Origin: CALMZN01 sp964443785
GTDB taxonomy: Bacteria > Patescibacteriota > Patescibacteriia > UBA1558 > GWA2-36-10
Assembly (NCBI GenBank): GCA_964443785.1
Contig: CAYUER010000005.1
Coordinates: 1-46,730, forward strand
Reading direction: 5' to 3'
DNA length: 46,730 nucleotides
Below are positions 44,565-46,730 of this stretch, one piece after another. The notes under the pieces were generated by a model. That model saw only the letters and a list, made by a program, of their open reading frames with translations, made no database searches and was not told the DNA's origin. A program made the position numbers and the translations under genes. Numbering within the stretch: the first letter of the stretch is position 1; each line of letters opens with the position of its first letter.

Positions 44565-46424
44565 CTAAAAACTTATCTTGCCATTCAAAATTTCTTTGGA
44601 TTTTTCACTATCGACAGTAGACCAATCAACAAATTTTTGTAAAAATTTTACCTTATCTTGCTCGGAATACAAAATAACTTTGGAAGCTTCGCTATACAAA
44701 GGAAACAAATAAACTGATCCTTTTTTGGTCTTGGCATCGATACTCACGCCCAAGCTCAAACCAGTTTGGGTGTCAGGGGAAAAATATTGATCAAAGATAA
44801 AATTGCCCAAAGAGTAAAAAATAGGTTTGTTTTTATAAATTTCTAAACCCTGTACTACATGCGGATGATGCCCGATGATGACATCAGCGCCGCTATCTAC
44901 TAGGGCGTGGGCGTTTATACTTTGTGTCGTATTATATTCATGTTCGTATTCTGTGCCCCAATGGATATTGACGATCACCAAGTCAGTTTGCTTTTTAAAC
45001 TCGGCTACTATTTTTTGAGCTTCTGTCAGATCAAAATTGTGATAAACCATACTAAGCCCGAGCATAGCTACTTTCAAACCATTGATTTCTACGACTTTAC
45101 CAGTGCACTCCCCTACTTCGGCATCAGCACAACCAGAAAAATTGAAACCAAGTTTTTTTAAATTAGCCCTAGTTTCTTTGACGCCACTAGCGCCTTGGTC
45201 AGTCAAATGATTGTTGGCTATATTAAAAAAATTAAAATTATACTTTTTGAGCTCTGCTACCACTTCGGAGCTAAAAGCAAAATCATTACCCGCCTCTGGT
45301 GCGTAATGCTCACCCCCGTCAGTCACTGCTCCCTCAAGATTGGCCATCACTATATCACTGCCCCGAAAAAATCTATTTTCTTGGCCCGCTAAATTTTCAA
45401 GTAGTGGACTCAAGCCATTTTTAGCAATCTTGGTGCCAACATTGCGATCGAGCATGATGTCACCAAAAAATAAAAAATTTACTAGCTGATTATTTTTTTT
45501 CTCACCCTTACTAAAATAATAAAATTGATGACTAGTACCTGGAATATCAAGCTGACCCACCAAACGACTAGAATTGGTTTGCCATAAAATATTCGCCTGC
45601 TCAAACTTTGTGCCTAAAGCATAATGCAAAGCCACAGCTAAAGAAGCTTGAGAATCTACTTCTAAATTCCAGACACCAGTGGTATCCAAATTTTCAATCG
45701 TTGCCCGACTTTTTTCATCATGAAAATCAGCTACCTGCGCCGGCAGGTAGTGTGAGAAATCAACACTGGCCAAGACTAAGGTATTGTTATGGCTATTACT
45801 TTGAATATTGGCTGCTAAAATTTTTGCTTCTTCTGGGGTGGTGGCACTTTTTAAAATCACTGATACCAATTTTGCCTCTGGCAAACTTTTTTTGATAAAC
45901 GGGACCAAGCCAGAGATAGCATGCTCCCCAGCAAAAGGCTCTTCATCAATCTTAACTCCTTTTTGCTTGGCTAAATTTTGTGCTAGCTCCCTATCTGGCA
46001 AAATATCCCCGTAAGGTGTCTGCCATAATGCTTGAGAAATCAATATTTTACTATCTCCCCGTTCAAAATGATTGGGACCGACTAATACTATGGTCTTGAT
46101 ATCCTGTTTTTTCAAGCCTTCAAAAAAAGTAGCAATCTTGCCTTTGACGATCAAATGATGCGGTAAAATGCCTACACGGACTTTGTCACGATAGCCAAAA
46201 TCACTAGCCGCCTGCTGATAAGCTTCGTCATAAAAATCGGCCGTGGTATAAAATGATTGGTGGGTGACAAAATTTTCCTCGGCATTTATTTTAGCTGAAT
46301 CTGTTTGTGTATATTGCTCAGTTTCTTTGCTTAACAGCGAAAAACTAAGGGCTGCTTGCACAGCTAGAGCAAGCAGCAAAATTAAAATAGAGGTGACTAA
46401 TAATTTTTGTCTCTTTTCAGTCAT
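44565..46424 (-). CDS. Fusion of Memo-like (AmmeMemoRadiSam B) and CapA-like metallophosphatase domains
   Basis: 619 residues. A membrane helix (about 9-30) is followed by a Memo-family domain (about 80-310): VGILPHHLIVKG, IVLVGPNHFERG, AGEHAISGLVPFIKKSLPEAK and LASVDFSHYLP, with conserved His residues of the Memo site. The second half (about 313-600) is a CapA (poly-gamma-glutamate synthesis) metallophosphatase-like domain: NFLFFGDIMLDRN, VMANLEGAVTDGG, FNIANNHLTDQG, VIVNIHWGTEYEHEYN and IIGHHPHVVQGLE. Both halves look complete, so this is a true fusion, facing outwards behind one anchor. A capsule or wall-related role is likely for CapA; the Memo partner's job is unknown. A GC-rich near-palindrome (45731-45750) lies within the Memo part. 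Confidence 0.85.
   Translation of the reverse strand: MTEKRQKLLVTSILILLLALAVQAALSFSLLSKETEQYTQTDSAKINAEENFVTHQSFYTTADFYDEAYQQAASDFGYRDKVRVGILPHHLIVKGKIATFFEGLKKQDIKTIVLVGPNHFERGDSKILISQALWQTPYGDILPDRELAQNLAKQKGVKIDEEPFAGEHAISGLVPFIKKSLPEAKLVSVILKSATTPEEAKILAANIQSNSHNNTLVLASVDFSHYLPAQVADFHDEKSRATIENLDTTGVWNLEVDSQASLAVALHYALGTKFEQANILWQTNSSRLVGQLDIPGTSHQFYYFSKGEKKNNQLVNFLFFGDIMLDRNVGTKIAKNGLSPLLENLAGQENRFFRGSDIVMANLEGAVTDGGEHYAPEAGNDFAFSSEVVAELKKYNFNFFNIANNHLTDQGASGVKETRANLKKLGFNFSGCADAEVGECTGKVVEINGLKVAMLGLSMVYHNFDLTEAQKIVAEFKKQTDLVIVNIHWGTEYEHEYNTTQSINAHALVDSGADVIIGHHPHVVQGLEIYKNKPIFYSLGNFIFDQYFSPDTQTGLSLGVSIDAKTKKGSVYLFPLYSEASKVILYSEQDKVKFLQKFVDWSTVDSEKSKEILNGKISF
45731..45750. repeat. GC-rich near-palindrome inside the Memo-CapA coding sequence
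   Basis: CTACCTGC and GCAGGTAG are complementary arms around four bases. It encodes the in-frame residues LPAQV and resembles the CCTGCCGGCAGG core found at 32594-32613. Confidence 0.55.
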
Positions 46425-46427
46425 TGA

Positions 46428-46730
46428 TTATTTCTTTAATTCTCCACCCCACTCTACCACTGTAAAGCCAGTACGCTTCGGCGTACTTAATTTTTGTTCT
46501 TTTACTGGCATGGGTTTATCGAGGGCTTTGAAATCCATAAAAACACGAATCACACTATCTGGTTTTGGCAAGACAGTCAGTGGGGCCATCTGATCAAACT
46601 CCGCCTGGGGTACAAAGGTCACAAAATAGTAGGGATCACTCTGCATGCGTGGTAGCCAAAATTCTACAAAATCATTGATTTCTTTGTCATTGAGACCTTG
46701 GATAGCGAGCTTCTCCCGTAAAAATTTATT
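46428..46730 (-). CDS. Conserved protein of unknown function (partial, C-terminal 100 residues)
   Basis: The frame is open to the window edge, so the N-terminus is missing. Visible sequence includes LNDKEINDFVEFWLPRM, YYFVTFVPQAEFDQMAPL, VIRVFMDFKALDKPM and ends TGFTVVEWGGELKK. It is beta-rich with conserved Trp and Pro. I recall similar C-termini in proteins of unknown function from Parcubacteria, but give no function. It ends three bases before the Memo-CapA start, so the two are in one operon. Confidence 0.65.
   Translation of the reverse strand, partial: NKFLREKLAIQGLNDKEINDFVEFWLPRMQSDPYYFVTFVPQAEFDQMAPLTVLPKPDSVIRVFMDFKALDKPMPVKEQKLSTPKRTGFTVVEWGGELKK

Noticed and set aside
1..46730. 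CRISPR array, insertion sequence or prophage
   Set aside because: No regularly spaced repeats, transposase, integrase or phage genes were seen; the only mobile-looking units are short palindromes.
1..46730. Alternative genetic code (TGA as Gly) as in Gracilibacteria/SR1
   Set aside because: Core genes translate through conserved C-termini with standard stops and no in-frame TGA at glycine positions.

Overview
The window looks like a scaffold piece from a member of the Candidate Phyla Radiation (Patescibacteria), probably Parcubacteria. The reasons are an AT-rich genome with standard code, very short spacers and many 1-20 nt gene overlaps, small single-domain versions of housekeeping proteins, many uncharacterised coiled-coil or secreted proteins, and dispersed GC-rich palindromes in intergenic DNA. 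The ribosomal protein bL9 is present. Two runs of exactly 100 N (7307-7406, 30815-30914) are scaffold gaps, so gene order across them is not proven.

Layout. 1-4.6 kb (minus): murA, an S41 peptidase, rplI and a truncated pyrG form one operon; a PEGA-domain membrane protein diverges from murA. 6-7.3 kb (plus): lexA with a clear promoter and an inverted repeat in its leader, a 47-residue small protein, and rpmA. 7.4-11.3 kb (minus): a cell-division and envelope operon, ftsB-like, parvulin-like foldase, RlpA-like, ftsE, ftsX. 11.4-13.4 kb (plus): a CorA-family transporter with an altered signature motif and a tRNA-dihydrouridine synthase. 13.4-18.4 kb (minus): a 1474-residue protein of unknown function with two small upstream partners. 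18.5-19.9 kb (minus): a membrane-anchored SPFH/Band 7 protein that is far more GC-rich than its neighbours. 20-25 kb (minus): mutM, a dockerin-like/fibronectin-like surface protein and a CAP-domain protein.

25-30.8 kb (minus): tRNA-Thr(GGT) and tRNA-Tyr(GTA), a TPR protein, two glycolytic genes (fba, tpiA), then dacA-like, rluB-like, scpB and scpA. 31-34 kb (minus): aspS (without the usual GAD insertion domain), tRNA-Thr(CGT), a broken copy of the 5' half of that tRNA interrupted by GC-rich palindromes, and asnS. 34.05-34.44 kb (plus) carries a free-standing structured RNA with its own promoter and terminator. 34.4-38.8 kb (minus) is a four-gene operon: NuoF-like flavoprotein, [FeFe] hydrogenase, a small multi-pass membrane protein and an MFS transporter. 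38.9-39.35 kb (minus) carries a second free-standing RNA with about ten hairpins. 39.4-46.7 kb (minus) holds a coiled-coil protein, secreted proteins, a short-chain dehydrogenase, a double CxxC zinc-ribbon protein, an HI0933-type flavoprotein, a Memo-CapA fusion and a truncated conserved protein.

How it fits together: the gene set suits a small fermentative cell with glycolysis, hydrogen metabolism coupled to NAD(P)H or ferredoxin, peptidoglycan synthesis and remodelling, and an elaborate surface. The least explained items are the two RNA loci, the tRNA fragment with palindrome insertions, and the GC-rich SPFH gene.
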